Position numbers and translations under genes: made by a program. From Otatea glauca (lineage: Eukaryota > Streptophyta > Magnoliopsida > Poales > Poaceae): a stretch of DNA of 64,000 nt. Positions 1-10,446 of this stretch are shown here, in pieces. The number at the start of each line of letters is the position of its first letter. Within the stretch, counting starts at the first letter, position 1. The stretch lies in contig CM070721.1 of the NCBI GenBank assembly GCA_036346275.1, forward strand, positions 46,907,594 through 46,971,593. Direction: 5' to 3'. Below the pieces are notes generated by a model. The model was given only the letters and a program-made list of their open reading frames with translations, was not told the origin of the DNA and made no database searches.

Positions 1-919
1 CGGGGTGTATATCAGACGGGGCGCACTGTGCTACGGCTTGGTGCCCATCCAACGGTGATTGACCCGTCCTATACTTGGCCTGTGTGAGGGAAGTGATAGT
101 GAGGGTAACATCGAGAGGTTCTTTGGTTAAGGTAGAGGTTTCAAAAGCTTTGTTGCGACAATCACCGTGTGGTGAGCGGTCAGATCTTGTGGGTAAAGTG
201 TACAACCTCCGCAGAGTGTCAAAACTATTCGAATAGCCGTGTTTCATGTAATGAGCATTGCTCGGGATTACAACAAGGGGTAGATCTTCATAAATAAAAA
301 TGTGGAAAGGGTGGTCAGGTGCCAATGCTAAAAATGAACTCATTAAGGTCAGGTGCCGAGAATCTTCAAGAAAAACTATTTGAAGATATTAGTACTATCA
401 TAACTGCTTTATTACTTTAATCTAAATAAAATCTTGGTTTAAAATGTCGTTTGATGCAAAAGAACCAATTAAGCCAATCCTTTGGAATAAGCTTTGCATA
501 TAGTATTAGCGCCGCATTCGTGCATTACTTGTTGAGTACCTTGTGTACTCACCCTCCTGCTTATCAACACCAACATCGTGGAGGAGTCTACACCACCGGG
601 AGGAGGAGTACATTGAGGATCCGAGCAATTAGGGGCAAGCCCGGTCGGTTGCCTTTGGCAAGATGAAGGCTTCCACGACATTTATTTTGGTTCATTTGCT
701 ATATCGCTTACTCAAAATGTAAGCCTGCGTGGTCGATTTTATGTAAGGAGACCATAAGGTCGCATAACTCGGTTTATATAAGTGTTGCAAGATTTATTTT
801 TTATATATATTGTGAATGTCCGTGATGTGCAACCTCAGTAAAGATCGTGTGTGCTAGCGTGATCCTGGACTAGCACAGAATACACAGAGGGTCCGGATTT
901 GCAGATTCGGGTCCCGACA
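1..919 (+). mobile_element. Right part of a Tekay-like Ty3/gypsy LTR
   Basis: This is the right-hand part of a long terminal repeat. It ends TTCGGGTCCCGACA at 919 and matches, block by block, the right part of the solo LTR that ends at 44439, including the CTCCGCAGAGTGT box and the GATCCTGGACTAG box near the end. No primer-binding site follows 919; the sequence of a different, minus-strand element resumes at once. It is therefore a right-hand LTR or a solo LTR. The left end lies outside the window, so its target duplication cannot be checked. Confidence 0.85.
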
Positions 920-1033
920 CTTAGCGTCTCTTTGGTTTTTGTATTTGTGTGAAAGTGCAATGGACACCTCTTGGATTGGGACTGAAGCGAATCTTGATGG
1001 AGCTGTTGCTACAGTGCGACCCGTTCCCAGGGC

Positions 1034-1041
1034 TATAAATA
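1034..1041 (+). promoter_or_regulatory. TATA box of the antisense reading frame
   Basis: TATAAATA lies in GGCTATAAATAGACGGG, about 85 bases before the ATG at 1123, a normal spacing for a plant TATA box plus a short leader. It points along the plus strand, opposite to the retrotransposon it sits in. Promoter activity is inferred from the motif only. Confidence 0.6.
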
Positions 1042-1122
1042 GACGGGACTTGTAGTCGTTTGCCGCACTCTATTTTCTTTCTTGCCTTCTGCTCGTATCG
1101 CTTTAATCCTTCAACCACACCC

Positions 1123-1526
1123 ATGGCCTCTACTCCTCCATCATCCCCATCTCTGGGGATCCTCGAAGATTCCCCTCCCCTACGCCACTGGCTGTAGTTT
1201 CTCCGGGGTGGATCATCATCTCCGATGATGAGGCGAAGATCGACTAGGAGGCCATTGAGAGGGAGGTCTGGCCGGAGGAGGAAGATGAGGCTAGCGGGAA
1301 AGAAAATGCCACCGTCGAAGAAGAAGAGGTCACCTCCGCCTACGTCGGGAGAGAAGATGCCGTCGCCACCAGAGGAGAAGAACGTGAAGCTCAAGACAGC
1401 TTCATCGACTCGGCCTCTGCTCATGATCCATGCTCTACCAGCGCACCGTCGCCCTTGAAGAAATCGCCTTCTCCATCGACAAGTGGTTGGGTCTTCGCGT
1501 CCACTTCTGGCCCATACGAAGGGTGA
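1123..1526 (+). pseudogene. Antisense additional ORF of the Tat element (acidic, Ser/Pro-rich)
   Basis: The reading frame starts at an ATG in good context (CCCATGG) with MASTPPSSPSLGILEDS. Around codon 18 it needs a one-base frame change, after which it runs as an acidic segment with IIISDDEAKID, EREVWPEEEDE and a Ser/Pro-rich end, and stops at 1524-1526. One in-frame TAG (1245-1247) also interrupts it. It lies between the end of pol (1709) and where the 3' LTR should be, in the opposite orientation to pol, with its own TATA box. Extra ORFs at this place, some antisense, are known in Tat elements such as Grande. No conserved domain is recognisable and the function is unknown. The copy is broken by one frameshift and one stop. 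Confidence 0.6.
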
Positions 1527-1708
1527 AGGCCCATCTCGGGGACCATCCTCTTCCAGTCCCCGTGGGTGCAAAAGAGGCGACGCGATGCCTCCGAGGGCAA
1601 GTAGTAGTAGGATGCCTGCCTCATAGACAACTTGTATTAGTTGATTTTAATGAACTCATACTTACCTGAATCTTGGTTGTGATGCACGAGTTTTGTTGTT
1701 CATGTATG

Positions 1709-2288
1709 CTATTTTCTCAATTGATCGATGTTCCACAAGTTGCCAAACATCGCTACTTCTGTCATCGATAGCTGTACTGATCTGGATCGAGCCACCTCGA
1801 CCACTACGTAGGGACCTTCCCATTTAGGTGATAGCTTATTACGGTTATCTTTCTTCCGCACCTTTCGTAGTATTAAGTCCCCAGCGATGAGTGCTCTTTC
1901 CTGGATTTTCTGGCTATGGTATCGACGCAAGGCTTGTTGATACTTGGCTGCTCGATCCCTATACTCCTCGAGTAGATTTACATCATCTGTTTGCACCTGC
2001 TCCTGTTCCCCTTCTGAGTAGTTGTCCACACGAGGTGATCTAAATGTTAACTGAATCGGAAGCACCGCTTCTACTCTGTAGACCAAGAAAAACAGTGTTT
2101 CACCAGTGGCTCGACTAGTCGATGTATGAATAGCCCACAGCACATAGGGGAGTTCTTTCGCTCACCGAGTTGAGTAAGCCTTGAGCCTATCGAACACGCG
2201 AGTCTTGATCCCCTGCATGATCATGCCATTAGCACGCTCGACCTGATCGTTACTCTGAGGGTGAGCTACGGAAGCGAAGCAAAGTTTG
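1709..2288 (-). pseudogene. Integrase C-terminal part of the Tat element
   Basis: This minus-strand frame carries the end of the integrase. The catalytic-core tail includes the HPQSNDQVERANG motif with the third acidic residue (E) of the D-D-E triad. It is followed by AIHTSTSRATGETLFFLVY and the C-terminal DNA-binding part with DRAAKYQQALRRYHS, LSPKWEGPYVV and a terminal WNIDQLRK before the stop. One in-frame stop (TGG to TGA type) precedes the YVLWAIHTS region. It continues the block at 13509-13971; the two ends share the GTTTG duplication left by the chromovirus insertion. Not functional in this state. Confidence 0.88.
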
Positions 2289-5200
2289 TGTAACATCCCA
2301 AAATTTGGCTTAATTAAGTTTTTATTGTTTAAAAGTGCATTGGTGATTTTCTGGAATTTATTTGGATTTTTCTGAATTTATTTGATTTAGATTGAAATTA
2401 AGTTTATTGCTTTTTATTCAAATTTATTTATATCTATGCAAAGTTAAAATAAAGTTTTGGCAAAAATATTTTATTTAAGTCCAGAATGTCTCAAAGTATT
2501 TTTGAGATTTTTCTTGGATTTTTCCTGATTGTTTTATTGCCTAAAATAAATAAAATGAATTTCGGAATTATTTTAATTGAAAACCTTTGAAAACCTTGTG
2601 AACAGATTGGCCCGGCCTGTGCATCAGGCGCGGTGGCTCTGGGAGCGCGCCCGCTTGGCCCATCTCGTAAACCCTAAGGCGAGTGAATCGCGCCGCTGGA
2701 TCAAGATCGCGCGTGAGATCAATTGCACTTGTTCGACTCGTGGAGAATCTTCGCCGTTGGAAAAGAAATCGCGGCGTTAGGATTAGATCGTGGCCGTGTG
2801 ATCCCGACCGCTGGTAGCGATCGAACGGTGTGGGTTGTCGCTCCGACGCGAACTCTAATCCGTCGCCGACACGACTTCGCCGCCAGAACGACCTAGGGTT
2901 CCGTTTTTAGCGCGTCACGAGGCTATAAATAGGAGGGTAGCATCCCGAGGTTCTCCGTGAGCCGCCGATCTTTTCGCCAAGCGCTGCCGCCCGAGGAACG
3001 CCGTGGGAGCCGCCGACCGCCAAGTAGAACACCGAGCGCCACGGTTTTTGCTCGAGTTCGCCACGGCTCGGTTGCCGCTGCTTTTGGTCCCAGATCCGGA
3101 TTCACCGAGGTGTGCCGCGCCGACTACGCCACTTCTTCACGCCGGGACACGCGAACGCCGTCGCCGTAGCTTCTTCCTCATCTCCGTGGTTTTCTTCGCC
3201 GCCGCTTCGCCATTAGTCTCGGTGAGTTTTTGACCGCTTGATCCGAGCGAACGGGAGGATTGAACGCGCCGCATGTGTCTGCCGCCGCTCGACGGATCGG
3301 ACCGTAGATGCGTGCCACGTGTCGCGATCGGCGGCAAGCATCGCAGCCAACCGGATCGAGACGCTGGCGGCATGGGTACCGAGGCGCCATACGCGGGTTC
3401 ACGTGGACCGTAGGGGTCTCGTGGACTGTGTCTATGCGCCGAGGCCACGGTCGGCTTTCGATTGGTCCGTTCATCATCGCTGGCGTCATGCCGACGTCAT
3501 GGTGACGCAATAAATCAGTTTTCGTTTTAAAAATAAATCTGATTTTCCGATTTTTCGATTTCAAGATTTATTTCAAACTTCAAAAGGCTATATCTTTTGC
3601 AATTTAACTCGGATTTGAGTGATTCCAGTTTCTAAAATTTTTAAAATTGAGATCTATTTAATGGTGAATTTTAATTGATTTTGGAGTTCAATTGCTCTCT
3701 GTTTTGGCATTTATTTGCTTTTCTCTTTCTAAGACGCTGTAGACGTTGAATTGTGCGACGCTTCGGAGGAAGATCAAGCAACTCAAGAGCAAGCTTCAGA
3801 TCAAGATCAGGACCTATTCCAAGGCAAGTTGTGCTTTGATCATGTTGAACCCATGTTTGTAAAATTGCTATGTTTGTTTTACAATATTGCATATATTTCA
3901 AATATACAACTGTTTCAAATTAGATTGGGTTTAGCTAAAATACCAGATTGATCTATACCCTACCTTGTCATTGTATGCCATGATCCATTGTCACCCTAGA
4001 TTGGTTTAATTTAGTTAGTTAATGAATATAATCAACATTGGAGGTTAGACCGTATTAGTTGCTTAGCCATGCCACGCCATCACATGTGTCGTAATCATTG
4101 ATAATTAATCTTGATTAATGGAATATGGAACAATGTTATGAACTTGTGTGTAATGTGGGATCACACGATGAGATTGAGTTGTTGTGGCGAGTCATGTCAC
4201 GCAACGAGGTTGAATTGTTGATGGCACGTGATGCTTGGTAATCAACGGGGTGATAATCATTTATATTGGGGCAAGTGGCAAGGGCGAGGATGCCAAGGTG
4301 GGCCCGATGGGGCGATGGTATGTGGAAGTCTTGCCTTGATCACACTAAGGACTTAACCTTGCAAGCCTTTGACTGAGTCAATCATGCAACCACATGTCCG
4401 TATGGGCCACTTAGTGAGTAATTTGTAATGTCTTAATTTTGATACTATCGTGGTCGGTGTGAGTTCCCGAGTTATGGTGTAATTCACATGGCGCAAGAGG
4501 GGGCCTCGATGTGGTAACCATCCCACCAAAGGTTGAAACCTTAGCGGTGGTATCGGGTTAAGTCGAGCATTGTAAAGGCTTTGTTATAATCACTCGCCTT
4601 GGTGGTGTTTGGTTGTATCACGTGGGTAAAGTGCATAACCTCCGCAGAGTGTGAAACTATTCTGATAGCCGTGTTTCATGTATTGAGCAATGCTCGGAAT
4701 TACGCTTAAGGGTTAGCTTAATTAATTGGACAACTTGGTTGGGATGGCGGAATGCCATGTGGAAGATGGAATTTGACTTAGGATTGGAAACTTGGTTTAC
4801 TTGAGAAATATGAATTTATTTATTATTGCTATTCGCTTTACATTCTTTACAATCTATTATTGTATTTGTTCATAAATGCCGCTTATTGCAAAATAGCCAT
4901 GATAGCCTATCCTTTGGAATAAGCCTTACATATAGATAAATAGAATCGCATTCGTGCACAACTTGTTGAGTGCTTTAAGTACTCACCCTTGCCAAACAAC
5001 AATAATCAACAGTTGAAGAATCTACACCTGTGTTGGAAGATGAGGTCCAAGAAGACACGAGTCATTAGGGTCCGAGCCTTGTTGGTTGCCTGTGGTGAAC
5101 TGATGAGCTATCTACGTTTCTACTTTCCGCTGCTTAATTATTAGCTTATATTCTCAGTCTTGCCCTGCGTGGCTTAATAATGTAAGATTGGTCATAAGAT

Positions 5201-5354
5201 CATACCTTTAGTTATATCAATGGATGAACTATTATTCTATTATCGTTGAGTATGATGTGATATGTACCAATGTTGAGCTGTGTGCACTAGCGTTGATCCT
5301 GGGAATAGTGCGGTAAACACAGTGGGTTCGAATCAGTGGATTCGGGTCCTTACA
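2289..5354 (+). repeat. 5' LTR of the Tekay-type element
   Basis: The LTR begins TGTAACATCCC and ends GGGTCCTTACA. The left third is AT-rich. A GC-rich block at 2610-3240 carries TATAAATA at 2934-2941 and, downstream, an apparent leader with a GT splice-donor-like site (CTCGGTGAGTTTT near 3219). The rest resembles the solo LTR at 41390-44439. The element's transcript should start just after the TATA box, so this is the active-type promoter end of the element. Confidence 0.93.
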
Positions 5355-5358
5355 GAGG

Positions 5359-5370
5359 TGGTATCAGAGC
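5359..5370 (+). other. Primer-binding site, initiator-Met tRNA type
   Basis: TGGTATCAGAGC starts four bases after the 5' LTR. It is complementary to the 3' end of plant initiator methionine tRNA, the usual primer of chromoviruses. Confidence 0.9.
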
Positions 5371-5557
5371 ATACTGACTGTAGGTCTTGGCCCTAGATAG
5401 TATGAGTGTGTCCAAAACTATTTTCTAAAAGAAAATTTAAACTTGACTAATAAAACACTCTCGACTCATCTCATTCTCTACTTCTCACCTTTGCTGAATT
5501 TACCCGTTTTACTTGCCGTTTCGGGTGGAGAACTTATTCAAAGTTCTTGTGGAGCAG

Positions 5558-6307
5558 ATGCCGATCGCTCGACCTTTGAGGAGTCACCGCGCTACGCCAT
5601 GGAGTCTGTGGAGAGTTCTTCAGACGCTGGGAGGCTTCTACCGTCCGCTTTACCGAGGAGGCAGCTGGTCAGTTGATGGTGTACACCGAGGATTCATTTG
5701 CAAGTTGATCATCTACGCTCGGGGGAATGAGGAAGCTAGCAGGCCAATCAACATCTCCGCCAGAAGGTTCTCATACGAAGTTGCAATTCAAGAAGTTACT
5801 CGACTTGCTCTTCGCCGTATCTGCCGCGACTACGCTGACGAGCTTCACGACTCAGTGTTCCGACTTCACCCAGACGTTCAGGCATGCCGAAGACGACGGA
5901 TCGAGGGGAGCGAGTGTGCTACTGCGACGCACCTTGCAGAGTTCGCCCTTGCCCAGGAGGACCATATGAGAGATACTACTCAGGAGTTGGAGACTGTGTA
6001 CGAGGCACTTAGAGTGGCCGAGCAGGAGCTCGAGGTGACCCGTGCTTCAGCCATCGGGATGATCACTGAGCTGGGAGAGGCCCTGGAGGCAGTGGAGGAC
6101 GAGCTGGAGCGCGTGACTCAGGGAGTTCAGGAGCCAGCTGAGGAGTCCGAGGAGGATCCAGAGGAGCGAGAGTGGGAGCCAGAGGGGAGTGCAGACCCCG
6201 TTGTTGCAGAGGATCTAGTAGTAGGTCACCAGGATAGGTTCGCCCGATGCCCGCCATCCACCGGTGTATGCGCGGATCACCTCACCAGGTGGTGGCTGGA
6301 TGAGTGA
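5558..6307 (+). CDS. Leading ORF of the chromovirus, acidic coiled-coil-like protein
   Basis: This is a 249-codon open frame between the primer-binding site and gag, starting MPIARPLRSHR and ending TRWWLDE. The middle part (around residues 75-105) holds FSYEVAIQEVTRLALRRI and a DYADEL motif. From about residue 130 to 215 it is rich in Glu, Ala, Leu and Val with heptad-like spacing (EDHMRDTTQELETVYEALR), suggesting a coiled coil, and then turns strongly acidic. Upstream ORFs of this sort occur in some grass Tekay-related elements; the role is unknown. It is open throughout while gag and pol in the same copy are full of frameshifts. The ATG at 5558 is chosen because the frame upstream has no other ATG. 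Confidence 0.6.
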   Translation: MPIARPLRSHRATPWSLWRVLQTLGGFYRPLYRGGSWSVDGVHRGFICKLIIYARGNEEASRPINISARRFSYEVAIQEVTRLALRRICRDYADELHDSVFRLHPDVQACRRRRIEGSECATATHLAEFALAQEDHMRDTTQELETVYEALRVAEQELEVTRASAIGMITELGEALEAVEDELERVTQGVQEPAEESEEDPEEREWEPEGSADPVVAEDLVVGHQDRFARCPPSTGVCADHLTRWWLDE

Positions 6308-6581
6308 GTGTCACCTTTGAGTTGTGTTGAGACTCGAGTGTGAGTCGCGCCTTTAAGTTAGTCTTTACCTTTTGGTTGACGTTAAGGTTTCGTGTTTTAG
6401 TTTGCTTCTTTGTATTGCCGAGTGGGCGAGATGTGTTGCAAAGCTTGTAGGCTTAAATAAGCAACCATACCAAGATAAATAAAGAATTGTTCAGCTTGGG
6501 TATAACCTATCTTCCCGCTTTAGAAATTTTACTTCTCATCTATGCTACATCTACCTTTCCTAACCTAAGAGGCAATAATCG
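6308..6581 (+). other. Spacer between leading ORF and gag
   Basis: About 270 bases of T-rich DNA without an open frame or repeat. It separates the two open frames; I see no splice or polypurine signal that I would defend. Confidence 0.5.
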
Positions 6582-7420
6582 ATGGTGAATACTCGAGGAA
6601 ACAATAAGAGCTTCAGAAGTGGATCTGCGCTGAATGACAACCCCAATGACGGAGGCGCCCTCAACCACCGCCGGTGGACATGCAGAATCTAGGAGCATTT
6701 CGCAAATACAGACTAATCGATGCATAATGATGCAAAGATGCAAGCAGATGACCAATGCAAAGAAGAAATCACAACAACCCTACTTTCGTAACAATCATGG
6801 TGGATCTCGACCTATTTCCAAGCTATCGATTTATGAGGACGAGGCCACCAACTTTTTCAGAAATGTGAATCCTTTGGAAGCCGGGACCGGCTTAGGACAA
6901 TTGAGAAAAAGTCGCACATCACACAAGTGTGAAGGAAATGAGAAGGTGCTTTACGCCTCATCAACCGGAAGGGACCGCCGCAGAGTGGTGGGAGAACCAT
7001 CGTGCCGCTCATGGAGCCCCACAGAGATAACCCGGGAGGAGTTCACTAATGCTTTCCGCCAGCATCATGTCCTGCAGGGAATGATGGATCTTAAGAAGGA
7101 GGAGTTCGAGCTTTGAAGCAAGGAGGCCAACCAAAGGGCCGAATACTTGAACAAATTTACTCGCTTAGCTCGCTATGCCCTCAAGACGAGCGACAGATAA
7201 AGCCGCATACCTCGCTTCATGAAGGGATTGAACTCGTGACTACAGTGGACTGACACCCACAATTTCCCGTGATTTTCGTGAGCCGTAAATAAGGCTTTGA
7301 TCCTAGAAGATAAGCGCAAAGAGCTAGGTGAAAACCGTAAGCGCTTGATGAATAATCAGGGTGGACGTCCAAACCATCTACGTTTGAGGATGTCACCACA
7401 GCAATTTGCTAGATTCCAAC
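6582..7420 (+). pseudogene. gag of the chromovirus, frameshifted
   Basis: The start MVNTRGNNKS is the typical N terminus of plant chromovirus gag. Later pieces in shifted frames carry capsid motifs: EKVLYAS, AEWWENHR, EITREEFTNAFRQHHVLQG, MDLKKEEFEL and EYLNKFTRLARYA, then MSPQQFARFQPPAANKTST. Several one-base frame changes and stops break it. The CCHC zinc knuckle that should follow capsid is not visible; only about 150 bases separate the gag end from the N-terminal part of reverse transcriptase. Confidence 0.8.
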
Positions 7421-7559
7421 CACCAGCTGCAAATAAGACATCAACTCCTACACTCGCCCGCCAATCGTAATTTTCGACACCAAAGACAGGCAACAATGCA
7501 CCAGAGGAAATCAAGAATCCGCAGCTCGAGATGGGCGATTAATGGTCAACAGCGTGAAA

Positions 7560-10380
7560 GCCATCAAGATGGAAGATGTGCCAAGAGCTGTGGAATACCC
7601 GGATGTGTTTCGTAAGATTTGCCAGATTGCCACCGGATCGTGATATCGAGTTTGTCATCGAAGTTAGCGCCAGTGACAAGACCGATATCGAAGAGACCAT
7701 ATCGGATGCCTACCGACGAAGTTAGTGGAAATGAAGAAGCGATTGAGGAACCGCAAGAGAAAGGTTTCATTAGACTAAGTTCATCACCGTGGGGAGCCCC
7801 GTTTTGTTTGTTCGCAAGAAGGACGGAAGTCTTAGAATGTGCATCGACTATCGTGCACTTAATGAAGTAACGATCAAGAATAAGTACCGCTGCCCGTGAT
7901 CGACGACTTATTTGATCGATTAAGAGGAGCTGGAGTTTTCTCCAAGATAGATCTTCGCTCAGATACCATCGCTTGAAGATCCGAGCAGAGGATGTACCTA
8001 AGACCGCGTTTTCTACGCGATATGGACATTATGAGTTCACAACATGTCATTTGATTGACTAATGCCCCAAACAGTATTTCATGAACATGATGAATAAGGT
8101 TTTCATGGATTACTTGGATAAGTTCGTTGTGGTCTTCATAGACGATATTTTGGTTTACTCAAAGACCAAGAAGAGCATGCGTAACATCTAAGGATGGTTT
8201 TAGACAGTTGCGAGAGCATCACTATATGCAAAGTTTAGCAAGTGTGAATTCGGAAGGAGAAAGTCGAATTCTTGGGTCATGTAATGACTACCAAAGGAGT
8301 CGCAATGATCCCAAAGAAAGTGGATGCGATGTTGCATTGGGAGCCACCGAAGTCTGCTACCCGGATCCGTAGTTTTCTCGGGAATGGCGGATATTACCGT
8401 CGGTTCATAGAGGATTCTCAACAATTGCTAAACCCTTGACACAGCTTGTTGAAGAAAGAAAAGAAGTTTGCATGGACGCCAGAGTGCGAGAAAAGTTTCA
8501 TGGAACTAAAGAAGCGCGAACAATGTACCCCGTATTAGTGTTGCGGATGTGCGTAATGGATTTGATATTTATCGCGATGCTTCAAGCAAGGCTTGGGATG
8601 CGTGTTAATGCAAGAAGGCAAAGTCGTTGCTTATGCGCCGAGACGCTTAAGACCACATGAAGTGAATTATCCAACGATGATTTGGAATTAGTCCGTGGTG
8701 CATGCTTTAAAGATATAGCGCCATTATCTCATAGGAAATAGATGTGAGATATATACGGACCATAAGAGTCTCAAATACATATTCACTCAAGTCGACTGAA
8801 TATGAGACAACAAGATGGTCGAGCTAATTAAGGATTATAATGTGGGAATCCATTATCACCCTCGGAAAAGCTAATGTGGTGGCAGATGCTCTGAGTCGAA
8901 AGAGCTATAGAGCAAATGCATTGACAATGGAGGATCAACCGGAACTATGCAAGGAATTCCAGAGGCTAAGATTGGAAGTCGTTCTAAGGAATGATAGTCG
9001 CTTAGAAGTGAAACCAACATTAGAGGATCGATTAGAGAAGGTCAACAAGATGACGATAAAATTTCAAAAATCAAGGCTAAAAGGAAGAAGGCCTAGCCTT
9101 AGATTTTACTCGATGAACAAGGGACTATGTTCTTCAAAAGCCGAATTTGTGTACCGGATAAAAGGAGTCAAACAATCGATTCTTGAGGAAGCTCACGACT
9201 CTAAGTACTCAATTCATCCAGAAGTGCTAAAATGTATCAGATTTGAAGGAGAGATTCGGTGGCGAATATGAAGCGTGAAGTGGTGAGCATGTTATGTTAT
9301 GTGACGATGTCGAGAGTAAAGGCTATGCATCAAAGACCATTTGGTTCATTGTACCGCTGAAAATTCCTAATGGAAGTGGAGGAAGTCGGAATGGATTTTA
9401 TCACCGTTTACCTAAGACTCGTAAAGGTTACGATTCCATTTGGGTTATCGTGGATCGTCTAACCAAGGTCGCCACTTCATCCCAAAGAAAGACCACTTAC
9501 TCCGGATCGCTTAGCGTAACTATATATGGCAAAATTGTATGTTTGCATGGAGTGCCCAAGAAGATTGTGTCGCATGAGGTACCCAATTTACCTCAAGATT
9601 TTGGAATAAGTTGCACGAAGCAATGGGGACTCGTCTCAATTTCAAGATCGCATATCACCCGCAAAATGATGGTCGACCGAAAGAGTAAATCGATTTTAGA
9701 GGATATGTTGAGAGCTTGTGCTTTAGCTTATGCTACGCCATGGGATAAATGTCCGCCATACGCAGAATTGGCCATAATAATAGTTATCAAGCTAGCTCGC
9801 AAATGTCACCATTCAAGCGTTGTATGGACGTGCTTGTCGACTCCATTAAATTGGAATGAAACCGAGAGCGCCCGTCTTTGGGCCGATATTCTCAAGAGCG
9901 CAAAGTCAAGTTGCAATGATCGAGAGAGGTTGAAGATAGCACACCAAGATGTAAGAGTTACGCAGATAACCGTCGCCGAGATTTGAGTTTTGAACCGTAA
10001 GATCATGTGTATCTCGTGGTTACCCTCTTAAGGGCGTTAAAAGATTTCATGTTAAAGGGAAGCTTGCACCAAGATATGTTGGTCCGCTCAAGATTACGAG
10101 CCGCCGAGGAGAGGTAGCTTATCGATTAGAGTTGCCTCGGTCCCTGGCAGGAGTGCACGATGTATTCCATGTGTCGCAACTTAAGAAGTGTCTCAGAGTG
10201 CCAACAGAGCAAACCCCATTGGATGCAATAGAGCCGCAAGAAGATTTGACGATAAAGAGCAACCAATGTAATTTTGGATGTTATGGAACGCAAGACCGTA
10301 AACAAGTCTATTCGCTTTGCGTAATTCAAAGGAGCAATCATTCGAAAGTGAAGCCACTTGGGAGCGAGAAGAAGATTTGA
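7560..10380 (+). pseudogene. pol of the chromovirus: RT, RNase H, integrase, chromodomain
   Basis: Fragments in all three frames assemble in the usual order. Reverse transcriptase covers about 7600-8430: ISKRPYRMPTDE, SSPWGAP, the catalytic FIDDILVYSK near 8140, and FLGHV-like and FLG motifs after it. RNase H follows to about 8900 and ends with KANVVADALSRKSY. Integrase spans about 9150-9990 with GYDSIWVIVDRLTKVA, CLHGVPKKIVS and EDMLRACALAYA; the second catalytic Asp region is garbled (SHEVPNLPQDF). The chromodomain region (10130-10380) begins DVFHVSQLKKCL and includes an SNHS block. There is no protease between gag and RT. Most breaks are single-base losses, so the product is dead or the sequence carries base-calling errors. 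Confidence 0.88.
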
Positions 10381-10434
10381 AGTCGAATTCCCAAACCTAT
10401 TCTCTAGTTAGCCCCAATCTCTGCCGAGATTCAT

Positions 10435-10446
10435 AAGGGGGAGGTT
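10435..10446 (+). other. Polypurine tract of the chromovirus
   Basis: AAGGGGGAGGTT lies directly before the 3' LTR start at 10447, the expected place and composition for the plus-strand primer. Confidence 0.85.

Noticed and set aside
1225..1669. Longer plus and minus open frames overlapping the antisense ORF
   Set aside because: They run in the wrong frame relative to the acidic, well-started frame; Arg/Lys- or Gly-rich shadows of it.
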